Positions 14,279 through 23,882 are shown, counted from the first letter of the stretch. The stretch: 42,605 nt of DNA from Verrucomicrobiota bacterium (GCA_023383055.1 JAHDYP010000046.1:1-42605); one strand, 5' to 3'. Made by a program: numbers and translations. The notes: a model not told the origin generated them from the letters alone.

Positions 14279-16416
14279 AGCGAGGCGGACCGGGGTTCGG
14301 GTTGGACTTTGACGCGCAAGGTCGTGCGGGCGATCTCGGTGACCGGTGCGGTCAAGGTGTTGGTTTCGCCAAACAGATAGTTGAGAAGGAACTGGTCCAC
14401 CTTGCGGTAGTTCAACGCCACGTCGATCCGGTATTCCCCCACCTCCGCGGGCGCCACCATTGGCGGTGTCGGAATCTCGAGTGTACCATCGGCCCCCGCG
14501 GCCGGCAGACCGGCGTCGGTCGTCACCGCCCCGGAACACGACACCTCGAACTGCACGCTGTCCGAATACCCCGGGAACAGGGCGCGCCGGAACCGGACGC
14601 CGACCATTTCCCAGAGATTGTGGCGGTCGATCAGATTACCGTGCTGATCGACCGGCTCGGCTTTGAAGAGGAACGTCCCCGGTTGCAGGAAGTGACGGTC
14701 ATCGCGTTTCCCGGAAGTCCAGACGGTCTGCCCAGCATCGTCCACCACCGTGATTTCGAGCCAGCTCTGGATGATGTCCAGCGGCCCGGTCGGAAAATCA
14801 TGGCCGACCTTGTTCGATGCCATCACCACCCGCAGCGGGATGTTCTGCCCGGAAATCACGGTCTCGGGCGCCGTCGCCGCCAGCTTCACGATCGGGCCGT
14901 GCGCCCATTTGTCCCGGATCTCCGGGATCTCGAATTCGCCACGCAGCCATTGCTCGGTCAACTCGAGCTGAGTCTCCCACCCCTCGAGCTGGTCTTTAAG
15001 CGCCACCGGCATGATCGTGTTCGCCGCGATGAATCGATGGCTGCGATGTTTGCCGTCACGCGGCGTGCGGTTGTAATCGAGGGCATCGCCCGCGGCCGGA
15101 TCGCGCGATGCCACCAGCGGCATGTGGCATTCGCGGCATTCCACCGTCTTCAGCGGGTCGCCCTGTCGATTCCAATGGCTGGCCGCCCAGTTGTCGTATT
15201 GGTTCTGGAGCTGCACCCAGCCGACACGGTTGACCTCCGCGTCGATGAACTGCTTGTGGCACGCGGCGCAATACTCCGGCTTCTTGAAGGCGCGTTTGGC
15301 GAGCAGGTTGTGCTCGGCCGGATAACTCCGGATCAGGAAATCCCGCAACACCCGGCTCCAGCCGTCGGTGGACCATTGCCAGAGATACTCGCGCGGCTGC
15401 GTGACCGTGTAGTTCGCGTTGCCTTGGACATCCGTTTCGCGGATGGCATGGCAGGCCAGGCACGAAACTCCCTCCTGATACCCGTGCAGCCCCGTGAGGT
15501 TCTCGACAAAAATATTCTTCGTGCCGGAGAAGAGTGAGATCGGATCATGACAACCCCCGCAATACCGCGTCGATTCCGCCCCGTTCTGCTTCGCCATCAC
15601 CTCCTGGATCCCCAGAAATATCGTGTCCATTGCCGCATACCGATGCGCGCTGGGCAGCCATTCCTCGAGGATCTCTTCGTGACAACCCGCCGTGCCGCAC
15701 GACCGTGAGCCCGCCAGCGACCGCGCGTCGAATGCACCCCCCGTGTCGGTCCGCGCCAGGCTCGGCGCGAAGGGCCGGTTGGTCCCGTAAAGATAGCTGT
15801 AGTCCTCGGGAAAAGCGTTCACGTAGCCGCTTCCCCGAGACCCCACCGCGAGCGCGCCGGTCCCCAGGATCAGCACCACCGCGCCCGTACCGCCCCAGAC
15901 CCAGTACCCCGCCGCCCCAGCCGTAAACCGGGTCCGCCACTGTTTCACCACCACCGCAACCAGGTGCGGAACCACGCCCCCCAGCATCCCAAAGGTCGAA
16001 ACCAGATGAACCTGCCGCCACCACTTCGTCGTCCGCACCCCCAGCAACGCCTCAAGCATCAGGATCAATCCCGAGACCGACACCACCAATAAACCGATCA
16101 CCGCCACCCAACCCAGCACCGTCATATGCGACGCCGCGTACCGCCGGTAATCCGCCACGTGCTTCACCACATACCAACCGAGCGGCAACAGCGTCAGCGC
16201 CCCCAACGCCGTGTGCACCAGCACCCCCCACTGCACCGCCGGATGAAATGGCGCAAACGAAATCGCCAGCCCGCTCACCACCAGAAATAACAGGATTGCC
16301 AGCGACGCCCGCGCCAGCCACGACGCCCAGCCGGTCCGCAATACCGGCTCGGCCGCAGCGAGCGGATGAGGGGAGGATGGGGGATCGACCGGAGGAGGAC
16401 CAGAGTTCGGGTTCAT
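14275..16416 (-). CDS. Membrane-anchored multiheme cytochrome c
   Basis: The 713-residue product has an N-terminal membrane part with four or five helices (residues about 30-200) containing paired His residues (VHTALGALTL, YVVKHVADY, VHLVSTFGM, PHLVAVVVK), suggestive of b-type heme or quinol contact. An extracytoplasmic part follows with five c-type heme sites: CGTAGCH (a CX4CH variant), CGGCH, CLACH, CAACH and CRECH, plus distal His residues as in the cytochrome c554-like group. A beta-rich C-terminal domain of about 200 residues completes it. A likely job is moving electrons from the quinone pool to a periplasmic or extracellular acceptor; the partner is not identifiable. TTG 16428 is the longest start; ATG 16416 is preferred. 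Its stop overlaps the CRTAC1 start (ATGA). An FNR-like palindrome lies upstream. Confidence 0.88.
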   Translation of the reverse strand: MNPNSGPPPVDPPSSPHPLAAAEPVLRTGWASWLARASLAILLFLVVSGLAISFAPFHPAVQWGVLVHTALGALTLLPLGWYVVKHVADYRRYAASHMTVLGWVAVIGLLVVSVSGLILMLEALLGVRTTKWWRQVHLVSTFGMLGGVVPHLVAVVVKQWRTRFTAGAAGYWVWGGTGAVVLILGTGALAVGSRGSGYVNAFPEDYSYLYGTNRPFAPSLARTDTGGAFDARSLAGSRSCGTAGCHEEILEEWLPSAHRYAAMDTIFLGIQEVMAKQNGAESTRYCGGCHDPISLFSGTKNIFVENLTGLHGYQEGVSCLACHAIRETDVQGNANYTVTQPREYLWQWSTDGWSRVLRDFLIRSYPAEHNLLAKRAFKKPEYCAACHKQFIDAEVNRVGWVQLQNQYDNWAASHWNRQGDPLKTVECRECHMPLVASRDPAAGDALDYNRTPRDGKHRSHRFIAANTIMPVALKDQLEGWETQLELTEQWLRGEFEIPEIRDKWAHGPIVKLAATAPETVISGQNIPLRVVMASNKVGHDFPTGPLDIIQSWLEITVVDDAGQTVWTSGKRDDRHFLQPGTFLFKAEPVDQHGNLIDRHNLWEMVGVRFRRALFPGYSDSVQFEVSCSGAVTTDAGLPAAGADGTLEIPTPPMVAPAEVGEYRIDVALNYRKVDQFLLNYLFGETNTLTAPVTEIARTTLRVKVQPEPRSASL

Positions 16417-16482
16417 GGCGCGACGCAATAAATCGGGTTCGATTGGACGCGGGGAGAATGCGCTGTGAAGGGCAACGGAGCC

Positions 16483-16496
16483 TTGATCTGCGTCAA
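16483..16496 (-). promoter_or_regulatory. FNR/Dnr-like palindrome upstream of the cytochrome gene
   Basis: TTGATCTGCGTCAA has half-sites TTGAT and, on the other strand, TTGAC around a 4-base spacer. It matches the CRP/FNR-family box TTGAT-N4-ATCAA at 9 of 10 defined bases. Its centre is 73 bases upstream of the cytochrome ATG. If used as a class II activator site at -41.5, transcription would start near 16448, and the weak -10-like CATTCT (reverse of 16455-16460) would sit at the right distance. Oxygen or nitric-oxide control of the cytochrome/CRTAC1 pair is inferred. The rest of the 300-base gap 16417-16718 shows no gene. Confidence 0.5.
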
Positions 16497-16718
16497 TGCC
16501 GGCTTCTTTCCATGATGATATGTGGTAATGAGGATAGCCCCGGGGGCGGAGTGGATTCCGTCAGGGGCCAATGGCGGCGAGGTTCAGGGGCGTGGCGCAG
16601 ATTGCCGCGCTCACCGGTCAATCCGAAAAGACAGTCCAACGCCATTGAGGGTACGCGCGGGCCTGGCTCTATGAGTCGATCCAGCGCGCAAACAGTGGAT
16701 GAAGAATCCGGGCTCCAG

Positions 16719-17129
16719 TTACTCCATCGGATTCAACACCGACGCGCCGGTCGGAGCGAAGTGGGCGGTATTGGCGGTGAGAATCGTGTGTTGGTAATGG
16801 AGCGCAGTGGCGGCGATGAGCGAATCCTCGCAGGCGATGGTGCGGTTGCTGACTTTGAGCTCGGCCAGAAGCTGCTTCCAGCGCACCAAAACGGCCTCGT
16901 CCAGCGGGAGCGTCGCCCCCGCGAACTGCGCGCGCACGGCCTCGACCCACGGGCGCAGGTCCCGCTGAAAGGCTGCTTCCGTCAACGTGATGCCGTGCTC
17001 GATCTCCGCCCACGTCACGACAGAGACGAAAATCTCCGCTTCTTTCGTTGCGACAAAGCGCTCCAGCTTGCGCGAACGGCCCCTGCGACGAAGGAACGAC
17101 AGCAGATCCGTGTCGATCAGATAACTCAT
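16719..17129 (-). CDS. vapC: VapC-type PIN-domain toxin
   Basis: The 136-residue product is a PIN-domain ribonuclease of the VapC type. Acidic active-site positions are visible: Asp6 in LIDTD, Glu42 in VTWAEIEHGI, and Asp102 in ACEDSLIAATAL. The final motif reads LTANTAHF, with Asn/Thr where many family members have an additional Asp. VapC toxins cleave specific RNAs (often initiator tRNA or the sarcin-ricin loop) and are inhibited by VapB; the target here cannot be told. The ATG at 17129 overlaps the antitoxin stop as ATGA, so the antitoxin is translated first. Length and order are typical. Confidence 0.92.
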   Translation of the reverse strand: MSYLIDTDLLSFLRRRGRSRKLERFVATKEAEIFVSVVTWAEIEHGITLTEAAFQRDLRPWVEAVRAQFAGATLPLDEAVLVRWKQLLAELKVSNRTIACEDSLIAATALHYQHTILTANTAHFAPTGASVLNPME

Positions 17130-17374
17130 CGGAATGGCAGCGTGTGCCGGGGCACCTCCGGAATATCATGCGGGCATTGGCGCATAGCCTTGAGCAGCCC
17201 CACCGCACCCACCCGACGTGGCGGAAGCGGGGTGAGTAGGAGGCTGTGCCGGCCGTCATTGAGCGGTCGAACCTCCATCACGCCACCTTCGCTCAACCCG
17301 GCCGCCTCGCGCCAGGCCTTCGGAAAGGTCGATTGGCCGACGCGCGAGATGGTCATCACATCCAGGACTTTCAT
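17126..17374 (-). CDS. vapB: VapB-type AbrB-fold antitoxin
   Basis: The 82-residue product begins with a swapped-hairpin AbrB DNA-binding domain (VMTISRVGQSTFPKAWREAA then GGVMEVRPLNDGRHSLLLTP). A Pro-rich linker and a C-terminal tail (about 55-82, DIPEVPRHTLPFR) that would wrap the toxin active site follow. It is the first gene of the vapBC operon and overlaps vapC by 4 bases. An AAGGA ribosome-binding word lies 11 bases upstream of the ATG, inside the palindrome at 17378-17392, so repressor binding and translation initiation share the same DNA. Confidence 0.88.
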   Translation of the reverse strand: MKVLDVMTISRVGQSTFPKAWREAAGLSEGGVMEVRPLNDGRHSLLLTPLPPRRVGAVGLLKAMRQCPHDIPEVPRHTLPFR

Positions 17375-17377
17375 GAA

Positions 17378-17392
17378 TTAAGGATTCCTTAA
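17378..17392. promoter_or_regulatory. Palindromic operator candidate of vapBC
   Basis: TTAAGGA, one central T, TCCTTAA: a perfect 15-base palindrome just 3 bases upstream of the vapB ATG (17374). AbrB-type antitoxins usually bind palindromes in their own promoter together with the toxin, which makes this the obvious autoregulation site. The right arm, read on the gene's strand, includes the AAGGA ribosome-binding word. Confidence 0.6.
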
Positions 17393-17695
17393 ATGCGCTC
17401 GATCGTCAAGACCGGGATCGGGGATTTGGGATCCGTCAGAAATGACCAATCCATCGTGCAATCCCCAATCCCAATGGGCCGCTTCACGGAGCGACACCAC
17501 CTCGTTACTTCCCGCGCTATGATCCAATTACTTCGCCTGCCCCAGCAGTGCCGAAACCTCCACCGCCGCATCCGCGAAAGCCAGCGGCACCGCCGTATCC
17601 CCCGCGCGAAGGCGGGTAGCTCGTCCCTCCAACCGGCCCGCCTTGGCAACCAGCGAGGTCAGCAGGTGCCGAAACACTTCTGCACGCGCGTTGTT
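17393..17695. other. Intergenic region between vapB and the FAD oxidoreductase gene
   Basis: No gene is recognised. On the reverse strand, the frame of the FAD oxidoreductase stays open for 55 codons after its TAA stop, to a TAA at 17528-17530, ending AVEVSALLGQAK. It has no start or known homology. Part of it is an 18-base sequence, GGTAGCTCGTCCCTCCAA at 17615-17632, whose reverse complement recurs at 23806-23823, so the stretch is at least partly repeat-derived. Confidence 0.5.
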
Positions 17696-19351
<1,656 letters not shown>

Positions 19352-19433
19352 GGGAGTTGTATAGCCGGCGGCGATCGCTCACACAATCCTTGATTGATCG
19401 GAGGGTGCCGATAAAGTGACCTCAAGGACGCAA

Positions 19434-19448
19434 GAGACCCAGGGTCTC
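19434..19448 (+). promoter_or_regulatory. Palindrome in the leader of the truncated four-helix-bundle gene
   Basis: GAGACCC, one central A, GGGTCTC: a perfect 15-base palindrome ending 5 bases before an AAGGAGG Shine-Dalgarno (19454-19460). The word AAGGACGCAAG just before it (19424-19434) is matched in inverted, slightly imperfect form after the truncated gene (19636-19647). It may be a leader hairpin or a remnant of an insertion. Confidence 0.4.
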
Positions 19449-19466
19449 CCATCAAGGAGGAGGAAT

Positions 19467-19631
19467 ATGAGCGAAGGATTTATCCCACCACACGGCGGCT
19501 ACCAAAGCCTGCTCGCTTACCAGAAGGCGGAGATCGTCTATGACGCCACCGTTCGGTTTTGTGACCTCTGGATTGCCCGGGGCGATCGCACCCGGGATCA
19601 GATGATCCAGGCCGCGCGCCATCGCCCTTAG
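19467..19631 (+). pseudogene. Truncated four-helix-bundle suffix-domain protein
   Basis: The 54-residue frame starts MSEGFIPPHGGYQSLLAYQK and continues AEIVYDATVRFCDLWIARGD, then QMIQAARHRP and stop. This is the N-terminal quarter of the four-helix-bundle suffix-domain family (related to 23S rRNA intervening-sequence proteins), which normally continues with a SGKQNIAEG-like segment and reaches around 200 residues. It breaks off just before that segment, so the gene is truncated. It has an unusually strong Shine-Dalgarno (AAGGAGG, 6-base spacing) for this window. Short imperfect inverted repeats bracket it (19424-19434 and 19636-19647), which may mark a deletion or mobilisation event. The remaining parts of 19352-19654 hold only the divergent promoter regions. 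Confidence 0.75.
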
Positions 19632-19654
19632 GTCGCTTGCGTCCCTTAGATCCC

Positions 19655-21559
19655 CTACTCGGTCCCTCGCAAAAGCTCACCCAGATTATACCGCGTATAC
19701 CGGCAATGGCTTGCCACGTTCTTCGCATCCGCGTTAGCCACCCAGAAATCGAGCGTTTCCGGGGCGAACAACACCGAGTGAATGTTCGAGTTCATCGCCA
19801 CCGGCCGGTCCATGAGCCGGCGCGCGCCTTCGTCGTCAATCCGGCCATAGGCGGCCTGGACCCGTTCCGCGAGTTTCTCGTAACGGTCGCCGGCGCTCAT
19901 GAGCACGGCGTCGGCGATGGCGTGCGGCAATTGCGGATGGGCCTCGCCCGCCCGCACCACCTCGAACGTCGTGGGCGTGGCGGCGATGCCGACAGCGCGC
20001 TGGTTCCGGCCGTCGCCAATCACGTAGTAGTATTCGCAGGTGCGCGGCCCCTGGCGCATGATCTCGACCGCTTCATCCAGCGTGGACGCTTTTTCCATCA
20101 CTTCGCGCACCAGCTGCGCCATGGGCTTTCCGTCCCAGAGCCCTTCGCCGCGCCCGCCCATTTCCCCGATCGAGATATGACGTTCGTTCATGGCGGTGAC
20201 CGAGCCGACGAACCCGCCGTAACTGACGTTCACCCAGGCATGGCCGTAATCGGGTTGATGCACGATGACCACCGCGTTGCGTTCGAGCCCGACACCGCGC
20301 AGGTAGTCCAGCACTCGCCCGTGGTACATGCGGCCTTCGACCGTGGCCTGGCCGTAGACGGCGAAGCCGCTGCAGTGGAACAGCTCGGGAAAGAAATTCG
20401 CGAGCCGCAACTCCTCGCGGTCGAGCCCGGCCGCCTCGGCCATGGCGTCCATCTCGCGCAGATACCGCGGGTCAATGAAAGGCGCGATCCGCGACTGGGC
20501 TTCCTCGATCTCGCCGAAGAACCAGCGCCCCTTCTCGAAGGAACTGCCGACACCCACCCCGTAGAGAATCTTCGCCACCAGATCGCGCACTTCCCGGCGC
20601 ATCAGTTGTCCGTGCTGCCGCCCCATCTCTTCCGGCGATCCCTTCAGAAACAGCACCTTCGTCCCGTCGCGGTCCTCGAGCCGACCGGCACCCTCCTGAC
20701 CCAGCAATCGAACCTGGCCCGTCGCGGGGCCAAGTGTCGGCAGCTCGAGGTTCAACAACGATAATGCCGCCGGGATGAAACGCTCGATGTGCGCGCGGGC
20801 CACGCGCTCGACCGTCGTGCCCGATCCGGCCGGCAACTTCCAGGCACCCGCCGGGCTGCCCTCGGTGACCCGAACGTTCTCGAACTCCACCGTCAGTCGC
20901 CGGTTGCGTGAATCGGCCAGGCTGACCCGGGCCGGCAGGAAATCGGACTTGCGCACCCAGAGCGTGAGTTCGCCCGGCGGGAGTTTCAGGGCCTCGAGGG
21001 CTTGCGGTTGAGGCACCGCCCGAAGGACGTGGCAGGGTGCGCCCCCCAAGGTTTCGGCGGGCAAAGCCTCGAGCTGCAGCAGGAGCGGCAGCAGCAGGAG
21101 TTGCGGGCGCGTCAACGGCAGCTTGAACGGTGGCAGAGTCGAGCGATCGAGGCTGTCCGGCCGCGTCGCAAAACGTGGAACGTCCGGTGAGCCGATCACT
21201 CCGAATTCCTTGCCCGGGGCGTACAACCAAAGTTCCTGACCATCCCGGCCAAGCTCCAAATCCCTCCCTTCGATCCGCGCCGCGAGTCTCAGCCGGTCGG
21301 GTGCCTCGAACGCGATCTGGACCGCGCGGCCGACCAGTCCGCGACCCATCCCCTCGGCTTCGACAATCCGCGCCGCGGCCGAGAATGTCGGTGGCGTCAC
21401 GCCCTCGGCCGGCTCGACCACCGCGATGAGCTTGCCGATGAGACCGCCGACCACTTCCTGGGGACTGGAGGCGGCCTGGTCCTGGCCGCGAAGGGTGGAG
21501 ATCAGAAGCCAAACCAACAGCGCACCGTTCAACGGCAACAACAGGCGGGTTCGTCGCAT
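19655..21559 (-). CDS. Exported C45-type peptidase/acyltransferase with N-terminal LolA-like domain
   Basis: The 634-residue product has an N-terminal signal segment (LLLPLNGALLVWLLISTLRG). A LolA/LppX-like beta domain follows (about 30-250: AFEAPDRLRLAARIEGRDLE, QELWLYAPGKEFGVIG, LWVRKSDFLPARVSL). The C-terminal part from about residue 310 is a C45-type Ntn hydrolase: KGSPEEMGRQHGQLM, NFFPELFHCSGFAVYG with the likely nucleophile Cys396, and YHGRVLDYLRGVG. C45 enzymes are autoprocessed and cleave or form amide bonds (isopenicillin acyltransferase, acid ceramidase-like). In classical members the nucleophile becomes N-terminal after self-cleavage. The combination of a lipid-binding-type fold with an amide hydrolase suggests a lipidated or fatty-acylated substrate, which is inference. 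It is divergent from the beta-helix gene. Confidence 0.85.
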   Translation of the reverse strand: MRRTRLLLPLNGALLVWLLISTLRGQDQAASSPQEVVGGLIGKLIAVVEPAEGVTPPTFSAAARIVEAEGMGRGLVGRAVQIAFEAPDRLRLAARIEGRDLELGRDGQELWLYAPGKEFGVIGSPDVPRFATRPDSLDRSTLPPFKLPLTRPQLLLLPLLLQLEALPAETLGGAPCHVLRAVPQPQALEALKLPPGELTLWVRKSDFLPARVSLADSRNRRLTVEFENVRVTEGSPAGAWKLPAGSGTTVERVARAHIERFIPAALSLLNLELPTLGPATGQVRLLGQEGAGRLEDRDGTKVLFLKGSPEEMGRQHGQLMRREVRDLVAKILYGVGVGSSFEKGRWFFGEIEEAQSRIAPFIDPRYLREMDAMAEAAGLDREELRLANFFPELFHCSGFAVYGQATVEGRMYHGRVLDYLRGVGLERNAVVIVHQPDYGHAWVNVSYGGFVGSVTAMNERHISIGEMGGRGEGLWDGKPMAQLVREVMEKASTLDEAVEIMRQGPRTCEYYYVIGDGRNQRAVGIAATPTTFEVVRAGEAHPQLPHAIADAVLMSAGDRYEKLAERVQAAYGRIDDEGARRLMDRPVAMNSNIHSVLFAPETLDFWVANADAKNVASHCRYTRYNLGELLRGTE

Positions 21560-21603
21560 GCCGCGAATGTAACCAGGCGACGGCTGGCTGACCAGAATGA
21601 AGG

Positions 21604-21635
21604 CGTGAACGCCTGAACGCCTGAACGCTTGAACG
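21604..21635. repeat. Four tandem 8-base repeats in a divergent promoter
   Basis: Four consecutive 8-base units, CGTGAACG, CCTGAACG, CCTGAACG and CTTGAACG, share the core TGAACG. They lie in the 120-base gap between the divergent C45 gene (start 21559) and beta-helix gene (start 21680), 45 bases from each start. One-turn-spaced sites are not expected from an 8-base period, so this may be a slippage repeat and not an operator. Confidence 0.6.
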
Positions 21636-21679
21636 GCCGCTTGACTTCATGACTTGCGTCCTTGCACCCTTATCCAAGC

Positions 21680-23791
21680 ATGAAAACCCTCCTCGGCTGT
21701 GGTTTGATCGTCGCTGCCGCTGTCATGGCCCAGGCGAACGACCGCCAGATCCTCTACGTGGCGCCGGACGGAAACGACAGTTGGTCGGGCCACTTGCCGG
21801 CGCCGAACACCGAATCCAACAACGGTCCGTTCGCCACCATCCATCGCGCCCAAACCGCCGTGCGCGATTGGCTCGCGGCCTCCCCACGACCCGACTCCGC
21901 GCCGCGGCCGGAAATTCACATCCGGGGCGGGCTCTACCTGCTGGAGAAACCGTTGACGCTGACACCCCAGGACAGCCAGACCCTCATTCGCGCTTACCGG
22001 GCCGAACAACCAATCCTCAGCGGCGGCGTGCGCATCACCGGTTGGAAGGTAGGAGGGGACGGCCGTTGGCGCGCTGATCTGCCGGCTGTCCGAGAGCAAG
22101 GCTGGAACTTCACCCAACTCTTCGTGAACGATCAACGCCGCCCGCGCCCGCGTCTGCCGGTCACCGGCCATTACCTCATCGCCGGGGAACTGGCGGCCAC
22201 CGACGAAGCGCTGGCCGGTGTGGACCGCTTTCAGTTTGGGTCGGGCGAGATCCGGCCCGAATGGTCGAACTTGAATGATGTCGAAGTGCTGGCCTTTCAC
22301 AGTTGGACCATGTCGCGGCTTCCGATCAAGTCCGTGGACGCCCAGGCGGGGGTGGTGAATTTCTTTGGCACCAGCCCCAGCAAATCCTATTGGGGCATCT
22401 TCAAGAAGGGCAACCGTTACCTGGTCGAGAACGTTAAGGAAGCCCTCGGCACACCCGGCCAGTGGTATCTCGACCGGCCTCAAGGTGAGCTGATCTACCT
22501 GCCGCAACCGGGTGAAACCCCGGACAACACGGTGATCATCGCGCCCCGGCTCGAGCGGTTGCTGGTGATTGCGGGGGAACCGAACGGAGCCGTCGTGCGC
22601 GATGTCCGGATCGAAGGATTGACCTTCGCCCACGCCGCGTGGCCCATCCCGCGGCAGGGCCAGGCCATGCCCCAGGCCGAGATCAACCTGGATGGAGCGA
22701 TCAGCGCAACCGGCGCACACGGGATTGTGTTCAAAGGCTGCGCGGTCCGTCATGTGGGCGCTTACGCAATCGCCCTCGGAGACGGCTGCCACCACAATCT
22801 GATCGAATCGTGCGAAATGATCGATCTCGGTGCCGGCGGGGTGAAACTCGGCGCCGCCGGGTTGGACGGTTGGGGCGGGTTGAATGAGGCGCGCACGGCA
22901 GCCACGCCGACCAGTTCACACAACACCGTGCGGGATTGCACGATCGCGTTCGGCGGCCGGCTGCATCCGGCGGCCATCGGCGTCTGGATCGGGCACTCGC
23001 CGCACAACACCATCGAGCACAACGAAATCTTCGACTTGTATTACTCGGCCACCAGCATCGGGTGGGTTTGGGGTTACGCCCCGAGCCACGCCCATCACAA
23101 TCGGGTCCTCTACAACCACCTCCACACTCTCGGCCAGGGCGTCCTGTCGGACATGGGCGCCGTCTACACCCTCGGCATCTCGCCCGGCACGGTCGTCAGC
23201 CACAACGTCATCCACGACGTGCACGCCTTCGACTACGGCGGCTGGGGGCTTTACACCGACGAAGGCTCGACCGGCGTCGCCATGGAAAACAACCTCGTCT
23301 ATCGCACCAAAACCGGCGGGTTTCATCAGCACTACGGACGCGAAAACTTCATCCGCAACAACATCCTCGCCTTCTCGCAAACCGATCAACTGCAGCGCAC
23401 CCGCAAGGAACCGCACATCTCCTTCACGTTCGAACGCAACCTGGTGCTCTACGACCGCGGCGCGCTCATGGGCAGTCAGTGGGCCGACGACCGCGTGGTG
23501 GTGGACGGCAATCTCTACTGGAACCGGGCCGGCGATGTCCGGTTCCCCGGTAACCGCCCGCTCGACGAATGGCGCGCCGCCACCGGCCACGACCGGCATT
23601 CGCTGGTCGCCGATCCCCAGTTCCTGGATCCGGCCAAACACGATTATCGACTCGCCGCCGGTTCGCCGGCCTTTCAACTCGGCTTCGTCCCGTTCGATCC
23701 CACCAAGGCCGGACGGCTCACGCCTCGGACGTTGACCGCCGGACTGCCACCCGTGCCACCCAGCTTTGAGGGGATTCCGGCAGGTTTCTAA
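21680..23791 (+). CDS. Exported right-handed parallel beta-helix protein
   Basis: The 703-residue product starts with a signal peptide (MKTLLGCGLIVAAAVMAQAN). A segment typical of right-handed beta-helix proteins follows: ILYVAPDGNDSWSGHLPAPN, FATIHRAQTAVRDW and EIHIRGGLYLLEKPLTL. A middle domain (FTQLFVNDQRRPRPRLPVTG) and a long run of beta-helix coils (residues about 330-600) follow, with ladder-like GIVFKGCAVRHVGAYAIALG and HNTIEHNEIFDLYYSATSIG. Such proteins are usually polysaccharide lyases or glycoside hydrolases acting outside the cytoplasm; the exact substrate is unknown. The frame opens at TTG 21662; ATG 21680 is chosen because it starts the signal peptide. No Shine-Dalgarno is visible. 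It is the first of three consecutive forward genes encoding exported proteins. Confidence 0.88.
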   Translation: MKTLLGCGLIVAAAVMAQANDRQILYVAPDGNDSWSGHLPAPNTESNNGPFATIHRAQTAVRDWLAASPRPDSAPRPEIHIRGGLYLLEKPLTLTPQDSQTLIRAYRAEQPILSGGVRITGWKVGGDGRWRADLPAVREQGWNFTQLFVNDQRRPRPRLPVTGHYLIAGELAATDEALAGVDRFQFGSGEIRPEWSNLNDVEVLAFHSWTMSRLPIKSVDAQAGVVNFFGTSPSKSYWGIFKKGNRYLVENVKEALGTPGQWYLDRPQGELIYLPQPGETPDNTVIIAPRLERLLVIAGEPNGAVVRDVRIEGLTFAHAAWPIPRQGQAMPQAEINLDGAISATGAHGIVFKGCAVRHVGAYAIALGDGCHHNLIESCEMIDLGAGGVKLGAAGLDGWGGLNEARTAATPTSSHNTVRDCTIAFGGRLHPAAIGVWIGHSPHNTIEHNEIFDLYYSATSIGWVWGYAPSHAHHNRVLYNHLHTLGQGVLSDMGAVYTLGISPGTVVSHNVIHDVHAFDYGGWGLYTDEGSTGVAMENNLVYRTKTGGFHQHYGRENFIRNNILAFSQTDQLQRTRKEPHISFTFERNLVLYDRGALMGSQWADDRVVVDGNLYWNRAGDVRFPGNRPLDEWRAATGHDRHSLVADPQFLDPAKHDYRLAAGSPAFQLGFVPFDPTKAGRLTPRTLTAGLPPVPPSFEGIPAGF

Positions 23792-23805
23792 TATGCGATC
23801 CGCGA

Positions 23806-23882
23806 TTGGAGGGACGAGCTACCGCGAGTCCGCCTTTGCAGTTCGGATACCACGAGCGACCTCGTATAACTCGGCCCTCCAA
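23806..23882. repeat. Short intergenic element bounded by TTGGAGGG / CCCTCCAA
   Basis: The 77-base segment begins TTGGAGGG (23806-23813) and ends CCCTCCAA (23875-23882), a perfect 8-base terminal inverted repeat. Its first 18 bases, 23806-23823, recur exactly on the opposite strand at 17615-17632. It fills almost all of the gap between the beta-helix and amidohydrolase genes and ends 2 bases before the latter's ATG. Terminal inverted repeats plus a second copy suggest a miniature repeat element. Confidence 0.6.

Noticed and set aside
17528..17695. 55-codon open frame continuing after the FAD oxidoreductase stop
   Set aside because: No start, no homology, and part of it is an 18-base intergenic repeat found elsewhere; read-through is not supported, although the last residues look protein-like.
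21647..22795. 382-codon antisense frame opposite the beta-helix gene
   Set aside because: The forward frame has a signal peptide and beta-helix ladder; the antisense one has nothing recognisable.
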